Shown here in pieces: positions 16,115 to 27,662 of a DNA stretch of 64,000 bases. Origin of the DNA: Streptococcus hyointestinalis (GTDB taxonomy: Bacteria; Bacillota; Bacilli; Lactobacillales; Streptococcaceae); contig NZ_JAAKGB010000001.1 in the NCBI RefSeq assembly GCF_011039275.1, positions 2,108,001 to 2,172,000 of the forward strand, given 5' to 3'. The notes beneath the pieces were generated by a model. It was not told the origin of the DNA and did not search any database. It saw only the letters and a list, made by a program, of their open reading frames with translations. How positions within the stretch are numbered: the first letter of the stretch is position 1; the number at the start of each line of letters is the position of its first letter. The translations under genes and the position numbers were made by a program.

Positions 16115-16702
16115 TTATTTCATTAGCATCTTCAAGCTAGACTTGATGTAGTTTTCAGCACTATCAGATGTCCCTTCAAAGAAGGCACGGATTTTCTTGA
16201 GCTCACTGGCTTTGTAACCAAGAGCCAGCAAGGCTTCCATGGCTTCGTCCAGCTCTTCATTGCCGGCTGCTTTTGTTTTTGGTGACTTAGCGTCACTCTT
16301 GACATCGACAAACTTACCAGCTAGGTCCAGTATCATCTGCTGAGCGGTTTTCTTGCCAATCTTAGGAAACTTCATCAAATACTTGATATCACTGGTATCA
16401 ATGGCAGCCACAAGCCCGTCATTGTCATCAACAGCTATGATGGCAAGCGCTGTTGTCGGACCGATACCAGACACCGAGATGAGATTGAGAAAAACTTCCT
16501 TCTCATCCTCGCTATGAAAGCCATAGAGCACGTGCGCATCGTCACGAATGACCTGATGCAATGGAAGAAGAATCTCCTGCTGCATAGCATTTGAAAAACT
16601 GTAAGGATTTGCCACATTGATCTTGTAGCCTATGCCAGAGGCTTCTACGACAATGTAGTTGGCTGTGATTTTAGTGACTGTCCCTTTGATATAATCGTAC
16701 AT
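16115..16702 (-). CDS. ruvA: Holliday junction DNA helicase subunit RuvA
   Basis: A 195-aa protein starting [20 protein letters not shown] (OB fold, domain I), then tandem helix-hairpin-helix motifs ([16 protein letters not shown] and [19 protein letters not shown]), and a C-terminal domain III (about 145-195) that contacts RuvB. RuvA tetramers grip four-way junctions. The gene is 11 nt after mutL, so it is co-transcribed with it. ruvB is not in the window. Confidence 0.96.
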   Translation of the reverse strand: MYDYIKGTVTKITANYIVVEASGIGYKINVANPYSFSNAMQQEILLPLHQVIRDDAHVLYGFHSEDEKEVFLNLISVSGIGPTTALAIIAVDDNDGLVAAIDTSDIKYLMKFPKIGKKTAQQMILDLAGKFVDVKSDAKSPKTKAAGNEELDEAMEALLALGYKASELKKIRAFFEGTSDSAENYIKSSLKMLMK

Positions 16703-16713
16703 GTTGTCCTCGC

Positions 16714-18666
16714 TTAATATTTGCCCAGCTCACGTAAGCTGGTATGATTTTCCTGTATCCGACGGAACATCTTTTCCATATCCGACTGGCTAAAGTGCAC
16801 CAAAACCGGACGCCCGTGCGGGCAATTATAAGGATTTTGGCATTGGGATAACTGCACCAGAAGGTTACGTGCAGAATAGTCGTCTAGGTGATGATTTGCC
16901 TTGATACTACGTTTACAAGACATCATAATGGCAAGCTCTGCTCGGTAAGTCTTGATAGAGACTTCATTGGTCAAAAGCAGCATATCACACATCTCATAGA
17001 CGCCTGATTCTATCTCCTCTTCTTTCATCCAGATAGGGTGCTCTCTTAGGATAAAGGTGTTCTCACCATAAGGCTCTAAGTAAATACCCACTTGATTAAG
17101 AAGTGTCATTTTTTCCTGCAAGGCAATGAAATCCGCAGATGAAAACTCAAACAAATAAGGCATCAGCAATTGCTGTAAACTACTGTCAACATCTGCTATT
17201 TTCTCACGGTAATACTCATACTTAACACGCTCTTGAGCTGCATGCTGATCAATGATAAAGAGCCCATCTCTGCCTTGTGCAAAGAGATAAGTGCCGTGCA
17301 TTTGCCCAAAATAGTCTAGCTCTGGAAAGGTGGACTTGGTTTCATTTTCCAGTTTATTGAGCAGTTTTTCAACCGTTGCTTTGTTTTGAAAATTCAGGTC
17401 TGGGTGTTCACCGTCTTGGGCTGTTTGTGTCTGGCGTTCGGCATATTTTACCGTTACAGATTTCGCCTTGTCATCTTCCTTGACATCATTGTCAACATTC
17501 GTTGCCACTGTTAAAGGTTGGCTACTTTCTTCTACTAGGGCTTCTTTCATAAAGAAATCATTTTTTTCTTTATCGTAATACAGCTTGCTAGAGGTTAATG
17601 GTAACTTTGTCTGCTCAGCTTTAGGTTTTGTCCTTGTGCTTACCTTGGCGAGATTGTCAAGAGCATCTGGGATGAGGTCTTGCTCTTTAAGAGCCTCTTG
17701 TATCGCTTGGCTGATAAGCTGCATGAGCTCACGCTCTTTTGAGATACGGACTTCCTGCTTGGTTGGATGAACATTGACATCCGCTAGATAAGGGTCAATC
17801 TGAATGTCAATGACTGCAATCGGAAAGCGCCCAACCATCAGCTTTGAGCCATAGCCATCCAGTATCGCTCGGTTGAGCAAGAAATTTTTGATGTAGCGCC
17901 CATTGATGAGAAGGGTGATATAATTGCGATTCGCTCTAGTCAGCTCAGGTAAACTAATATACCCCGACACCTCAAAATCCAAATCAGCAGCAGAAATCTC
18001 GATCATCTTCTTAGCCGTCGTAATGCCGTAAATCCCTGCAATTGCCTGCTTCAAATCACCGCTACCACTCGTCTGAATGAGTGTACGCCCATCACTAATC
18101 AACTCAAAAGCAATCTGCGGATGAGCCAGACTTTGACGATTTACCACATCAACGATATGAGCCAACTCCGCCTGCAAGCTCTTCATATACTTGAGACGTG
18201 CGGGTGTGTTGAAAAACAAATCTTCAACGACAATCTTAGTCCCAACAGGAGTTGACGTAGGCTCTTGTGAGAGGATTTTGCCCCCTTCAGCAATCAAAAG
18301 CGTGCCATGAGACTCACTGGCTGACGCTGTCTTGATACTCAAACGGCTGATAGAAGCTATGGACGGTAGCGCCTCACCCCTAAAGCCAAGTGTTCGAATG
18401 CGAAACAAATCGCCCTGTTTTTTTATTTTACTCGTTGCGTGACGACGTAAACTAAGCGCCACATCCTCGGACAACATCCCCTCACCATCATCAATGACAG
18501 CCATCTTTTTCAAACCAGATTCTTCTATCTCAACGGTAATGTGGCTGCTGCCAGCGTCAATAGCATTTTCGAGTAATTCTTTAATAACGCTGCTAGGACG
18601 CTCGATAACCTCACCAGCAGCAATCTGATTGGCTAAAATTTCTGGAAGTTCTATGATATTTGCCAT
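16714..18666 (-). CDS. mutL: DNA mismatch repair protein MutL (HexB)
   Basis: A 650-aa GHKL ATPase: N-terminal motifs [16 protein letters not shown] and [13 protein letters not shown] transducer domain runs to about residue 330, then a poorly conserved linker (about 340-440) and a C-terminal dimerisation domain with the CPHGRP motif seen in endonuclease-type MutL proteins. It couples MutS mismatch recognition to strand removal. The ATG at 18666 follows AAAGGAG; nine upstream in-frame codons include the RBS. It lies 40 nt after mutS and before ruvA in one operon. Confidence 0.97.
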   Translation of the reverse strand: MANIIELPEILANQIAAGEVIERPSSVIKELLENAIDAGSSHITVEIEESGLKKMAVIDDGEGMLSEDVALSLRRHATSKIKKQGDLFRIRTLGFRGEALPSIASISRLSIKTASASESHGTLLIAEGGKILSQEPTSTPVGTKIVVEDLFFNTPARLKYMKSLQAELAHIVDVVNRQSLAHPQIAFELISDGRTLIQTSGSGDLKQAIAGIYGITTAKKMIEISAADLDFEVSGYISLPELTRANRNYITLLINGRYIKNFLLNRAILDGYGSKLMVGRFPIAVIDIQIDPYLADVNVHPTKQEVRISKERELMQLISQAIQEALKEQDLIPDALDNLAKVSTRTKPKAEQTKLPLTSSKLYYDKEKNDFFMKEALVEESSQPLTVATNVDNDVKEDDKAKSVTVKYAERQTQTAQDGEHPDLNFQNKATVEKLLNKLENETKSTFPELDYFGQMHGTYLFAQGRDGLFIIDQHAAQERVKYEYYREKIADVDSSLQQLLMPYLFEFSSADFIALQEKMTLLNQVGIYLEPYGENTFILREHPIWMKEEEIESGVYEMCDMLLLTNEVSIKTYRAELAIMMSCKRSIKANHHLDDYSARNLLVQLSQCQNPYNCPHGRPVLVHFSQSDMEKMFRRIQENHTSLRELGKY

Positions 18667-18681
18667 AGCTCTCCTTTCTTT

Positions 18682-18712
18682 TTGTAAACACAACTTGACA
18701 GTTCGTTTACAA
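18682..18712 (-). repeat. inverted repeat at the mutS-mutL junction
   Basis: TTGTAAAC (18682-18689) and GTTTACAA (18705-18712) are perfect arms. The mutS stop codon lies in one arm and the mutL RBS follows the other by a few bases. There is no long T run, so it may modulate mutL expression rather than terminate. Confidence 0.45.
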
Positions 18713-21268
18713 TTCTTGTTTAAGTGTAAAGAGAAGATTCATCGCCTCCATTGGCGTTAATGTCATCATATCTGTCTCTTTTAGGGTCTTGATAATCTTG
18801 TCATAAGAAGGCTCTTCAAAAAGCGATAACTGTTCACCTATAGAAGTGTCTGTTACAGGTTCTTCTTTTTGGTTATTCTCAGTAGTAGTTGATAGTGGCG
18901 GTTCAGAAGCGTTTGTCTCTAGCTCTTCTAAGATAACATCTGCCCGCTCTAACAGCTCCTCAGGCAAACCTGCAATCTTAGCAACATGAATACCGTAGGA
19001 TTTGTCTGCAGGACCTTCTGCAATCTGATGTAGGAAAGTCACCTCACCATCTTTTTCTAAGGTCGCTACATGAACATTGACAAGATGTGTCAACTCTTTT
19101 GACAAACTTGTCAACTCGTGGTAATGTGTTGCAAACATGGTTTTAGCTTGAACATGATGGTAAATATACTCAATAATCGCTTGTGCCAGAGCCATCCCAT
19201 CGTAAGTCGCCGTCCCTCTTCCCAATTCGTCAAAAAGAATCAAGGAATGTTTAGACGCACGCTTTAGAGCATGGTTGGCTTCAGTCATTTCAACCATAAA
19301 GGTGGACTGTCCTGAAATCAAGTCGTCTGCTGCACCAATACGTGTAAAAATAGCATCAAAGACAGGAATATCAGCACTTTTAGCTGCGACATAGGCTCCC
19401 ATCTGTGCCATAATCACTGTCAAGGCCAGCTGACGCATATAGGTTGATTTCCCAGACATATTTGGACCAGTGATGAGCTGTATACTTGTCTCTGTATCAA
19501 AGTGGATACTGTTTGGGATATACTCTTGACTGCCCATGACTTTTTCAACAACCGCATGACGTCCGTCAACAATAGCAATCTCATTGTTATCGTTAAAGCT
19601 TGGGCGAACGTAATGATTGGTCTCTGCCACAACAGCAAAGCTCTGCAAAACATCAATGGTAGCTATGGTTTTAGCGAGGGCTTGCAGGCGCTTGATATAG
19701 TGCTCTACTTGCGTGCGAACACGCATAAAGATGTCATACTCCAAGTCAGCTGAGCGTTCTCTTGCTTCTAGCAATTCACCCTCTATCTTAGCAAGCTCTG
19801 CCGTTCCAAACCGCTCTGAGTTTTTGAGAGTTGCTTTTCTAAAGAAATGCTCTGGCACCAGAGCTAGATTGGAGTTAGTGACGTGAAAATAGTAGCCATC
19901 CTTACGATTGTAGTCGATTTTTAGATTATGGATACCACTGGCTTCTCTTTCTTTTGCCTCGATTTCAGCAATCCAGCCTGTGCCTTCACGCAGTACCTTA
20001 CGATAGTTATCCAGCTGCTCATCAAAGCCCGTGCGGATGATATTGCCCTCTGTAATCACTGCTTGCGCTTCTGGGTCAATAGAACAGCGGATAAGCTCCT
20101 CTAGCTCAGGAAGTGTATCTATGTTCTTGACAAGACTGTCAAGGGCTGGCTCTTGAAAACTCTCTAAGATTGCCTTGATGACAGGGACTTGTGCTAGGGT
20201 CTGTCCTAATTGCAATAGGTCTTTAGGGTTTGCCTTACCAAAAGAGACTCTGCTGGCTAAACGCTCAATGTCGTAAACGCCCTTTAAACTCTCTGTCAAG
20301 TCTGTCCGCTCAAAGAAATGCTCCAAAAAGACCTGCACAATAGCTTGTCGCTCAAGGATAGCTTCTTTGTTAATCAAGGGCTTATCAATCCAAGAGCGAA
20401 GCATGCGCATACCCATAGCCGTCTTGGTATCATCTAGAAGCCAATATAAGCTCCCATGCTTTTTACCCGTTCTGGTATTTTCAAGCAAATCAAGACTCAC
20501 TTTGGTGCTATAAGACATCTGCAAATGGTCTTTAATCTCATAATGCCGAACAGGCTGGAGATGACTGAGCTCTCGTTTTTGAGTGACATGCACATACTGC
20601 AAAAGTTTTTCAGCCACTTGTTTTTCAAGGGGCGTTAGCTGACTAGGGATAAGAGGAGAAGTGTACTGCTCTTTTTCAGATGACAATAGTAGGTTCATCT
20701 GCTTGGTGAAAATCGTACGCTCGTCCGCCGTAAGGTCATAGCCAACTACAAGCTCACGTGCCTTTAAGTTCATAATCTCGCTACGCACCAAACCAAAGTC
20801 CGAAAGCTCTGTCACCCAAAACTCACCTGTTGAGACATCCATATAAGACAGACCAAACTGCTGCTCATCACAATCAATAGCGACTAGAAAGTTATTGGCA
20901 CTGTCTGACTTTGTAGAGTCCATGACAGTCCCTGGTGTGACGACTTGAACAACCTCACGCTTGACCACTCCGACAGCTTTTTTAGGGTCTTCCATTTGTT
21001 CAGCAATCGCTACCTTGTAGCCTAAATCAACTAGAGTGTCGATGTATTGCTGAGCAGAGTGATAAGGCACTCCCGCCATAGGTATGGGATTGTCCGCATT
21101 ACGATTGCGGCTTGTCAGGCTAATCTCCAAAATCTGCGCAGCCTTGACAGCATCCTCGTAAAACAACTCATAAAAATCACCCATCCGAAAAAGCAAAAAA
21201 GCATCTGGATAGTCTTTTTTAACATCCAAATACTGCTGCATACCTGGTGAAATTTTACTACTTACCAT
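18707..21268 (-). CDS. mutS: DNA mismatch repair protein MutS (HexA)
   Basis: An 853-aa mismatch sensor. The N-terminal mismatch-binding domain has the conserved Phe-X-Glu wedge as FYELF near residue 33. The ATPase domain has Walker [10 protein letters not shown] about residues 610-618 and the later motifs [13 protein letters not shown] and ATHYHEL. The ATG at 21268 lies inside the end of the upstream YlbF-like gene (11-bp overlap), indicating coupling. The C-terminal region (about 800-853) is the clamp/dimerisation tail. Confidence 0.98.
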   Translation of the reverse strand: MVSSKISPGMQQYLDVKKDYPDAFLLFRMGDFYELFYEDAVKAAQILEISLTSRNRNADNPIPMAGVPYHSAQQYIDTLVDLGYKVAIAEQMEDPKKAVGVVKREVVQVVTPGTVMDSTKSDSANNFLVAIDCDEQQFGLSYMDVSTGEFWVTELSDFGLVRSEIMNLKARELVVGYDLTADERTIFTKQMNLLLSSEKEQYTSPLIPSQLTPLEKQVAEKLLQYVHVTQKRELSHLQPVRHYEIKDHLQMSYSTKVSLDLLENTRTGKKHGSLYWLLDDTKTAMGMRMLRSWIDKPLINKEAILERQAIVQVFLEHFFERTDLTESLKGVYDIERLASRVSFGKANPKDLLQLGQTLAQVPVIKAILESFQEPALDSLVKNIDTLPELEELIRCSIDPEAQAVITEGNIIRTGFDEQLDNYRKVLREGTGWIAEIEAKEREASGIHNLKIDYNRKDGYYFHVTNSNLALVPEHFFRKATLKNSERFGTAELAKIEGELLEARERSADLEYDIFMRVRTQVEHYIKRLQALAKTIATIDVLQSFAVVAETNHYVRPSFNDNNEIAIVDGRHAVVEKVMGSQEYIPNSIHFDTETSIQLITGPNMSGKSTYMRQLALTVIMAQMGAYVAAKSADIPVFDAIFTRIGAADDLISGQSTFMVEMTEANHALKRASKHSLILFDELGRGTATYDGMALAQAIIEYIYHHVQAKTMFATHYHELTSLSKELTHLVNVHVATLEKDGEVTFLHQIAEGPADKSYGIHVAKIAGLPEELLERADVILEELETNASEPPLSTTTENNQKEEPVTDTSIGEQLSLFEEPSYDKIIKTLKETDMMTLTPMEAMNLLFTLKQEL

Positions 21269-21608
21269 TTCCCAACTCCTCGTTAATTCTATCTTCTAAG
21301 CGCTGCGTCACGTACTGCAATAAATCACTTGCATCCTGCATTTTTTGCCGATAGTCAGCAACAAGCGGGCTTGTCTCTAAAGTTTGACTCAAAACGTCAG
21401 CCTTATCACCCGCTTGTTTTGCAGCCTTTTCCTTATGAATTTTTTGATACAGGACAAAAGCTTGCTGGTAAGCTTTCATCTGGACGACATCCTCTTTGAG
21501 CTCAGGCAACTCCTCTAGCTGCTCTTCTGCCTTTTGATAAGCTAAAACACTTGGGTGGTGCTGCAATTGACAGGTGAGCTTTTTTGTCGCTCTCTCTAGA
21601 TCTGTCAT
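21258..21608 (-). CDS. YlbF/YmcA family protein
   Basis: A 116-aa soluble, helical, Glu/Lys/Gln-rich protein of the Com_YlbF type. In Bacillus the YlbF-YmcA-YaaT complex tunes RNase Y and affects competence and biofilm formation. Streptococcal members in the argR-mutS interval are poorly studied, so a similar RNA-processing adaptor role is only an inference. It is translationally linked on both sides: a 4-bp ATGA overlap with argR and an 11-bp overlap with mutS. Confidence 0.75.
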   Translation of the reverse strand: MTDLERATKKLTCQLQHHPSVLAYQKAEEQLEELPELKEDVVQMKAYQQAFVLYQKIHKEKAAKQAGDKADVLSQTLETSPLVADYRQKMQDASDLLQYVTQRLEDRINEELGNGK

Positions 21609-22042
21609 TTTTGGGCTCTGATTTCCTTTTCAAGACGAGACGCTACCATCTCATCCTTACAAATCACAAGCAGCGTATCCGCTCCTGCAACTGTACCTAG
21701 GATTGTGTCGTTATTTTCAGCATCGATGATATTGGCTAGGACATCAGCTTCACCGAGATTGGTGTGGATGACCAGCATAAAGCCAGCACGCTCTAGCTTT
21801 TTGACATAAGAGTAAATCGCTGGATCTAGCTGTGGGTTGGTCTGTGTCGATAGACTATAGTAGAGCTTACCATCGCTATTACGCAGCTTTAGGAGCCCGA
21901 GCTCACGCAAATCACGTGACAAGGTCGCCTGTGTGACAGAGATACCATCGTCTTGCAAATAGCGCTTGATTTCTTCTTGTGTGCCGATATTGCCTTCTTG
22001 GATGAGCCGTATAATACGCTCTTGTCGATCTTTTTTATTCAT
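21605..22042 (-). CDS. argR: ArgR-family arginine-responsive transcriptional regulator
   Basis: A 145-aa protein with an N-terminal winged HTH (residues about 1-70; [19 protein letters not shown]) and a C-terminal arginine-binding hexamerisation domain (about 80-145; [15 protein letters not shown]). Streptococci carry several ArgR paralogues; this is the one divergent from argS, usually named argR. It starts the argR-ylbF-mutS-mutL-ruvA-tag transcript, and an extended -10 TGGTATAAT lies at 22077-22085. Confidence 0.92.
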   Translation of the reverse strand: MNKKDRQERIIRLIQEGNIGTQEEIKRYLQDDGISVTQATLSRDLRELGLLKLRNSDGKLYYSLSTQTNPQLDPAIYSYVKKLERAGFMLVIHTNLGEADVLANIIDAENNDTILGTVAGADTLLVICKDEMVASRLEKEIRAQK

Positions 22043-22076
22043 GGTTTGTCCTCATTATATACATTTATCTCTAAAA

Positions 22077-22085
22077 TTATACCAA
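22077..22085 (-). promoter_or_regulatory. argR extended -10 promoter
   Basis: TGGTATAAT on the minus strand, 35 nt from the argR ATG. A second TATAAT at 22055-22060 is too close to the start to be the main promoter. Confidence 0.6.
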
Positions 22086-22215
22086 AAATTCCTAACTTTT
22101 TCATCTGAAGAGCAAGTTTCTTAAACTCTTCTTTAAACATTTCTCTCAAAGGTCGTTTATTTCCCTAAAATATGATAAAATAGAGGTGAATAACTATACC
22201 AATAAGGAGAACTCT

Positions 22216-23907
22216 ATGGATACTAAACAAACTGTCGCACAGAGCATTCATCAAGCCGTTCCTGATTTGACATTAGAACAAATCACTCAATTGTTAGAAA
22301 CCCCTAAAAACGCCGAAATGGGTGACCTTGCCTTTCCTACTTTTTCACTAGCCAAAGTATTGCGCAAAGCTCCGCAAATGATTGCTAGTGAAATCGTTGA
22401 AAAACTGGACACTACTGGCTTTGAAAAGATTGAAGCGGTTGGTCCTTACATTAACTTTTTCCTAGACAAAGCAAGCATCTCTAGCCGTGTGCTTGGCGAC
22501 GTCATCACAGCGGGTAGCCACTATGCTGAGCAAGACCTAGGTCACGGTCGCAATGTCGCTATTGACATGTCAAGTCCTAACATCGCAAAACCTTTTTCTA
22601 TCGGACACTTGCGCTCGACCGTTATCGGAGACAGTCTTGCCTTAATCTTTGAAAAACTGGGCTACAAAGCTGTTAAAATCAACCACCTTGGTGACTGGGG
22701 TAAACAGTTTGGGATGTTGATTGTGGCTTATCAAAAATGGGGTAACGAAGAAGCCGTCAAAGCACATCCAATTGATGAGCTACTCAAACTCTACGTCCGT
22801 ATCAATGCCGAAGCTGAAAATGATCCTAGCATTGATGAGGAAGCACGTACTTGGTTCCGTAAACTAGAAGATGGCGACGAGGAAGCTACTCGCCTATGGC
22901 AATGGTTCCGTGATGAGAGTCTCGTTGAGTTTAGCCGTCTTTACGATGAGCTTGAAGTGTCCTTTGACAGCTACAACGGTGAAGCTTTCTACAACGACAA
23001 GATGGATGAGGTCGTTGACATCCTCACCCAAAAAGGACTTCTTGAAGAATCTCAAGGTGCACAAGTCGTTAACCTTGAAAAATACGGTATCGAACACCCT
23101 GCCCTTATCAAGAAATCAGACGGTGCTACACTCTACATCACTCGTGACCTTGCTGCTGCCCTTTACCGCAAGCGTACCTATGACTTTGCAAAAGCTATCT
23201 ATGTCGTCGGAAATGAGCAGTCTGCTCACTTTAAACAACTAAAAGCCCTTCTCAAAGAGATGGACTACGAGTGGTCTGACGATGTCACACACGTAGCCTT
23301 TGGTTTGGTGACAAAAGACGGCAAAAAACTCTCTACTCGTAAAGGAAATGTCATCCTTCTTGAGCCAACTATCGCTGAAGCGGTTAGCCGTGCCAAAGCC
23401 CAAATCGAAGCGAAAAACCCAGATTTAGCGCATAAGGACGAAGTTGCACACGCCGTTGGTGTTGGTGCCATCAAGTTCTACGACCTTAAAACTGACCGTC
23501 TAAACGGCTACGACTTCAACCTTGAAGCTATGGTATCCTTTGAAGGTGAAACAGGACCTTACGTGCAATACGCTCACGCACGTATCCAGTCTATCCTGAA
23601 AAAAGCCAACTTCACACCAGATCCAGAAGCTCACTACAGCCTAAATGACAGCGAAAGCTGGGAAATTATCAAGCTGCTTCAAGATTTCCCACGTATCATC
23701 GTTCGTAGTGCGGACAACTTTGAGCCTTCTATCATTGCAAAATTTGCGATTAGTCTGGCACAAAGCTTCAACAAATACTATGCTCACACACGTATCTTAG
23801 ATGATTCTCCAGAGCGTGACAGCCGCTTAGCTCTCAGCTACGCTACTGCTGTTGTCCTCAAAGAAGCGCTTCGCTTACTCGGTGTTCAAGCGCCTGATGA
23901 AATGTAA
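22216..23907 (+). CDS. argS: arginyl-tRNA synthetase
   Basis: A 563-aa class I synthetase. It has an N-terminal Add-1 domain (about residues 1-110), the HIGH motif as FSIGHLRST, the KMSKS equivalent KLSTRKGN, and a C-terminal DALR anticodon-binding domain (about 440-563). It charges tRNA-Arg with arginine. The ATG at 22216 follows AAGGAG; the longer in-frame start 10 codons upstream is in the leader. It is divergent from argR, sharing a 173-bp regulatory region. Confidence 0.97.
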   Translation: MDTKQTVAQSIHQAVPDLTLEQITQLLETPKNAEMGDLAFPTFSLAKVLRKAPQMIASEIVEKLDTTGFEKIEAVGPYINFFLDKASISSRVLGDVITAGSHYAEQDLGHGRNVAIDMSSPNIAKPFSIGHLRSTVIGDSLALIFEKLGYKAVKINHLGDWGKQFGMLIVAYQKWGNEEAVKAHPIDELLKLYVRINAEAENDPSIDEEARTWFRKLEDGDEEATRLWQWFRDESLVEFSRLYDELEVSFDSYNGEAFYNDKMDEVVDILTQKGLLEESQGAQVVNLEKYGIEHPALIKKSDGATLYITRDLAAALYRKRTYDFAKAIYVVGNEQSAHFKQLKALLKEMDYEWSDDVTHVAFGLVTKDGKKLSTRKGNVILLEPTIAEAVSRAKAQIEAKNPDLAHKDEVAHAVGVGAIKFYDLKTDRLNGYDFNLEAMVSFEGETGPYVQYAHARIQSILKKANFTPDPEAHYSLNDSESWEIIKLLQDFPRIIVRSADNFEPSIIAKFAISLAQSFNKYYAHTRILDDSPERDSRLALSYATAVVLKEALRLLGVQAPDEM

Positions 23908-23912
23908 CAAAC

Positions 23913-23940
23913 AAAAGAACAGACAATGTCTGTTCTTTTT
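23913..23940. terminator. bidirectional terminator between argS and a YitT gene
   Basis: AAAGAACAGACA / TGTCTGTTCTTT, perfect 12-bp arms with A on one side and T on the other. The YitT stop codon (23939-23941) touches the stem. Confidence 0.85.
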
Positions 23941-24811
23941 ATTTATCGTAGTTACGCCGTCTGATCTTAAAATCAGAACTGATAACCTCGTCAACGTCAA
24001 TAATAGAGATGAAAGCATCTGGGTCTATCTTTGCCATCAATGCCTTGACATCACGCACCTCACTAGGATTGAGCACGACATATAGGACATCCATATCTGT
24101 TTTGGAGTAGGCGCCTTGTCCTTTTAAAAAGGTGACACCTCGATTGATTTCCTGCAAAATCGCATCCGCCACCTGATGAGAACATCTAGTGACAATAATC
24201 ATCCCCCGCACAGTGTAACCACCATTTTGCACAATCGTCAGCACTTGACTGTAAACAAAGCTAGCAATCAAAGTGTAGAGCATGTGCTGCAGGTCAATAT
24301 AAGTTAGCGAAGCAATCAAGACCAGGGCATCAATAACCAACAAGGTCTGCCCCAGTTTAAAGCCAAGCTTTACCTCTAAGATACGCCCAATAATATCTGT
24401 CCCTCCAGTTGTAGCACCATAGCGAAAGACAAGACCGCTACCAGTCCCAGCAATAAGACCAGCTACCACTGATACCAACATCATATCGTCACGAAGAGGA
24501 AGCTCCATTGGTATCTGCTGCCACATCCACATAAAGAAAGACATCAAGATAGTCGCATAGAGCGTAAAGGCTAAAGAGCGTTTCCCTAAAATCTTAGCGC
24601 CTAGGATAAACAATGGAATATTCAACAACAACGAGGTATAGGCAGGGTCAATGCCGTAAAGCGAGTGAACAATCAAGGTCACCCCTGCAATGCCCCCTTC
24701 TGCCAAGTGATTACACATATTGAGCTTGATAAAACCAAAGGTATAAATGGCAATACCAGCTGTAACGACAACTAAACTTTTGACTAGTGCTAATTGTTCT
24801 CGCTTGATCAC
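23939..24811 (-). CDS. YitT family membrane protein (DUF161 + DUF2179)
   Basis: A 290-aa protein: about five to six transmembrane spans (residues about 10-205) and a cytoplasmic DUF2179 domain (about 205-285) with GVTFLKGQGAYSKTDMDVLY. The glycine-rich YGATTGGTDIIGRI motif is typical. The transported substrate is unknown. It is 25 nt after a second YitT gene, which itself follows aspS, so all three are probably co-transcribed. A third family member lies at 61137-62009. Confidence 0.85.
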   Translation of the reverse strand: MIKREQLALVKSLVVVTAGIAIYTFGFIKLNMCNHLAEGGIAGVTLIVHSLYGIDPAYTSLLLNIPLFILGAKILGKRSLAFTLYATILMSFFMWMWQQIPMELPLRDDMMLVSVVAGLIAGTGSGLVFRYGATTGGTDIIGRILEVKLGFKLGQTLLVIDALVLIASLTYIDLQHMLYTLIASFVYSQVLTIVQNGGYTVRGMIIVTRCSHQVADAILQEINRGVTFLKGQGAYSKTDMDVLYVVLNPSEVRDVKALMAKIDPDAFISIIDVDEVISSDFKIRRRNYDK

Positions 24812-24836
24812 TCAGCTCACCTCCTTACAAGAACAA

Positions 24837-25781
24837 CTAATCGTCATCCACAAATCGTCCAATGATATGAACATTTTCAGCCACCGAGATAAAGGCACTC
24901 GGATCTGTTTTTTTCATTAGGTGTTTAAACTCACCGTATTCTTCACGTGTGATAATGGTTAAAAGCACCGCTTTTTTCTCATGGTTATAAGTCCCTTCAG
25001 CGTCATTGATACAGGTCACGCCACGGTGCAGGCGTTTATGAATCTTATGGATGACTTTTTCAGGATGACTCGTGACAATCATGGCTTGCATTTTCTTTTG
25101 CTTAGTAAAGATAGCGTCTGTCACTCGACTGGAGACAAAGATAGTCACCATAGAGTAGAGAGCATACTTCCAGCCAAACAAAATCCCTGCAAAAATCATG
25201 ATTATCCCATTAACCATGAGGGAAATCCGCCCAACATCACGTCCTGTTTTCTTGCGGATGGCAAGACTGACAATATCTGTCCCACCGCTTGAAATACGAG
25301 ACTTCAATCCATAACCAATCCCAACTCCCATAACAAGTCCACCAAAAATAGCGTTGATGAGAGGGTCGGTGGTAAGAGTCACCTGCGGGATAAACTGGAT
25401 AAAAAGCGAGCTCACCGTTACCGTGATGAAAGTAAACACCGTAAACTTATGCCCAATTTGATACCAAGCTAAAAGCAATAAGGGCAGATTGATAGCGTAA
25501 AAGGCAACCGCAATCGGTAGTTCAAAGCCCAAGAAGCGCTCACTCACAGCCGAGATGACCTGCGCTAGACCTGTCGCCCCGCTTGAGTAGACATGCCCCG
25601 GCTGAAAGAAGAAATTGACCGCTATACTTGAGAGAAGTCCATAGAGAAGAGACGCTGAGATTTTTTCAGCGTATTTTTCTCTTGAGATACTCTGTAGGGT
25701 GTGGAAAAGACCAGCTTTCTTTGCGAGATTGCTAATTTCATACTTGAGTCTTTTCAAAGGGGGAGCTTTTTTTCTTGGCAT
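24837..25781 (-). CDS. YitT family membrane protein (DUF161 + DUF2179)
   Basis: A 314-aa paralogue with a basic N-terminal extension (PRKKAPPLKRLKYEI...), five to six membrane spans, the motif SRISSGGTDIVSLAIRKKTG, and a C-terminal DUF2179 domain (about 230-305; GVTCINDAEGTYNHEKK). Function is unknown. It starts 16 nt after aspS. Tandem YitT genes of different lengths suggest either a heteromeric membrane complex or divergence after duplication. Confidence 0.85.
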   Translation of the reverse strand: MPRKKAPPLKRLKYEISNLAKKAGLFHTLQSISREKYAEKISASLLYGLLSSIAVNFFFQPGHVYSSGATGLAQVISAVSERFLGFELPIAVAFYAINLPLLLLAWYQIGHKFTVFTFITVTVSSLFIQFIPQVTLTTDPLINAIFGGLVMGVGIGYGLKSRISSGGTDIVSLAIRKKTGRDVGRISLMVNGIIMIFAGILFGWKYALYSMVTIFVSSRVTDAIFTKQKKMQAMIVTSHPEKVIHKIHKRLHRGVTCINDAEGTYNHEKKAVLLTIITREEYGEFKHLMKKTDPSAFISVAENVHIIGRFVDDD

Positions 25782-25797
25782 AACTTTTCTTTTTATT

Positions 25798-27549
25798 TTA
25801 GTCTAAATTCTCTGATGTTGTAATGGCTAGTTCGTCCAGTTGTTTCTTAGAGACAAGGCTAGGCGCTTTTGTCATCGGGTCACTTGCCTTGTTGTTCTTA
25901 GGAAAGGCGATGACTTCACGGATATTATCCTTACCTGCTAGTAGCATGACAAAGCGGTCAAGCCCGATAGCAAGTCCACCATGTGGTGGGAAACCATAGT
26001 CCATCGCTTCTAGCAAGAAACCAAACTGTTCACTAGCTTCTTCTTCTGAGAAACCAAGCGCTTTAAACATGCGCTCTTGCATGTCCTTGTGGTTGATACG
26101 TAGGCTACCACCACCAAGCTCGTAACCGTTTAGGACAATGTCGTAAGCAACTGCACGCACTTTTGAGAGGTCACCCTCAAGCTCATGCGCCGTGTCTTCT
26201 TGTGGTAATGTAAAAGGATGGTGAGCACTCATATAGCGTCCTTCCTCCTCAGACCACTCAAACATTGGCCAGTCAACCACCCAGAGGAAGTTAAACTGTG
26301 ACGTGTCAATCATGTCAAGCTCTTTAGCGATACGAGTACGTAGAGCACCGAGTGTGTTATTTGCAATTTCTAGACTATCTGCTACAAATAGTACCAAGTC
26401 ACCATTTGCTAGCTGTAAACGTTCTGTCAACTGTTCTTCGATACTTGTCAAGAACTTAGCTACAGGACCAGTAATGGCACCATCAACGTACTTAATCCAA
26501 GCAAGACCCTTAGCACCAAATTGCTTAGCCACTTCTGTCATCTTGTCAATATCTTTACGTGAGTAGCTATCCGCCCCACCCTTGACAACGATTGCCTTAA
26601 CAACAGGCGCTTGTGAGAAGACCTTGAAGTCAATGCCTTTGACAGTTTCTGTAATGTCTTGAAGCAACATATCAAAGCGTGTATCTGGCTTATCAGAACC
26701 GTAGTTGTTCATAGCATCATCATAAGCCATACGTGGGAATGGCAAAGTGACCTCAATCCCTTTGGTGTCTTTCATGACACGGGCAATCATGCCTTCAGTA
26801 ATATCTTGGATATCTTGGTCAGACAAGAAACTAGTCTCTAAGTCGACCTGTGTAAACTCAGGTTGACGGTCCCCACGCAAATCCTCATCACGGAAACATT
26901 TGACGATTTGATAATAGCGGTCAAAACCAGCATTCATCAAAAGCTGTTTAGTGATTTGTGGGCTTTGAGGAAGAGCGTAAAAATGCCCTTGACTCACACG
27001 ACTTGGTACCAGATAATCACGAGCACCTTCTGGCGTTGACTTGGCGAGCATTGGTGTTTCCACATCGATAAAGTCTAGCTCGTCCAAGTAGTTGCGGATA
27101 GAATGCGTCACCTTAGCACGTAGTTTAAAGTTTTCAAGCATTTCTGGACGACGAAGATCAAGATAGCGGTAACGCAAGCGTGTTTCATCATTGGCTTCAA
27201 TGCCGTCTTTAATCTCAAAAGGTGTTGTCTTAGCCGTATTTAAAATAACTAAGTCCTCAACTTGCAATTCCACACTTCCTGTTGCTACCTTGTCATTTGC
27301 TTCCTCACGAGCGACAACGACACCAGTCACCTCGATAACAAACTCACTTCTTAGCTTTTCAGCAGTTACCATCACGCTAGCGTCCACTTTTTCAGGATTG
27401 ATAACAAGCTGCATGATCCCCTCACGGTCACGAAGATCAATAAAAATAAGACCTCCAAGATCACGACGACGTCCAACCCAGCCTTTTAGCGTCAAGGTTT
27501 GTCCGATATGCTCCTTGCGGACACTACCCGCATACATACTTCTTTTCAT
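25798..27549 (-). CDS. aspS: aspartyl-tRNA synthetase
   Basis: A 583-aa class II synthetase with an N-terminal OB anticodon domain ([20 protein letters not shown]). Motif 2 appears in [18 protein letters not shown] and motif 3 in [17 protein letters not shown] bacterial GAD insertion lies near residues 300-420. It charges tRNA-Asp. I start at ATG 27549 ([14 protein letters not shown]), matching other streptococcal AspS; the RBS is weak and an upstream TTG would add six residues. The leader carries the perfect dyad GATACAC-CA-GTGTATC just before the start. Confidence 0.96.
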   Translation of the reverse strand: MKRSMYAGSVRKEHIGQTLTLKGWVGRRRDLGGLIFIDLRDREGIMQLVINPEKVDASVMVTAEKLRSEFVIEVTGVVVAREEANDKVATGSVELQVEDLVILNTAKTTPFEIKDGIEANDETRLRYRYLDLRRPEMLENFKLRAKVTHSIRNYLDELDFIDVETPMLAKSTPEGARDYLVPSRVSQGHFYALPQSPQITKQLLMNAGFDRYYQIVKCFRDEDLRGDRQPEFTQVDLETSFLSDQDIQDITEGMIARVMKDTKGIEVTLPFPRMAYDDAMNNYGSDKPDTRFDMLLQDITETVKGIDFKVFSQAPVVKAIVVKGGADSYSRKDIDKMTEVAKQFGAKGLAWIKYVDGAITGPVAKFLTSIEEQLTERLQLANGDLVLFVADSLEIANNTLGALRTRIAKELDMIDTSQFNFLWVVDWPMFEWSEEEGRYMSAHHPFTLPQEDTAHELEGDLSKVRAVAYDIVLNGYELGGGSLRINHKDMQERMFKALGFSEEEASEQFGFLLEAMDYGFPPHGGLAIGLDRFVMLLAGKDNIREVIAFPKNNKASDPMTKAPSLVSKKQLDELAITTSENLD

Positions 27550-27560
27550 AGTAATACCAA

Positions 27561-27576
27561 GATACACCAGTGTATC
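27561..27576 (-). repeat. short dyad in the aspS leader
   Basis: GATACAC-CA-GTGTATC, perfect 7-bp arms ending 11 nt before the aspS ATG and overlapping the region expected to hold the RBS. There is no T-box motif here. Confidence 0.4.
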
Positions 27577-27613
27577 TGCTTCCTTTCCTGCTTAAAATCA
27601 ATTCATCTCACCT

Positions 27614-27622
27614 ATTATAACA
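27614..27622 (-). promoter_or_regulatory. aspS extended -10 promoter
   Basis: TGTTATAAT on the minus strand, immediately downstream of the terminator of the LytTR/DUF3021 pair. Confidence 0.6.
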
Positions 27623-27632
27623 AAAAGACAGC

Positions 27633-27662
27633 AAAAACCCCACCCATTGGGCAGAGTTTTTT
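27633..27662 (-). terminator. terminator of the LytTR-DUF3021 operon
   Basis: Minus strand CTCTGCCC-AAT-GGGTGGGG, an 8-bp stem with G-U pairs, flanked by A's and followed by TTTTTG. Confidence 0.7.
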
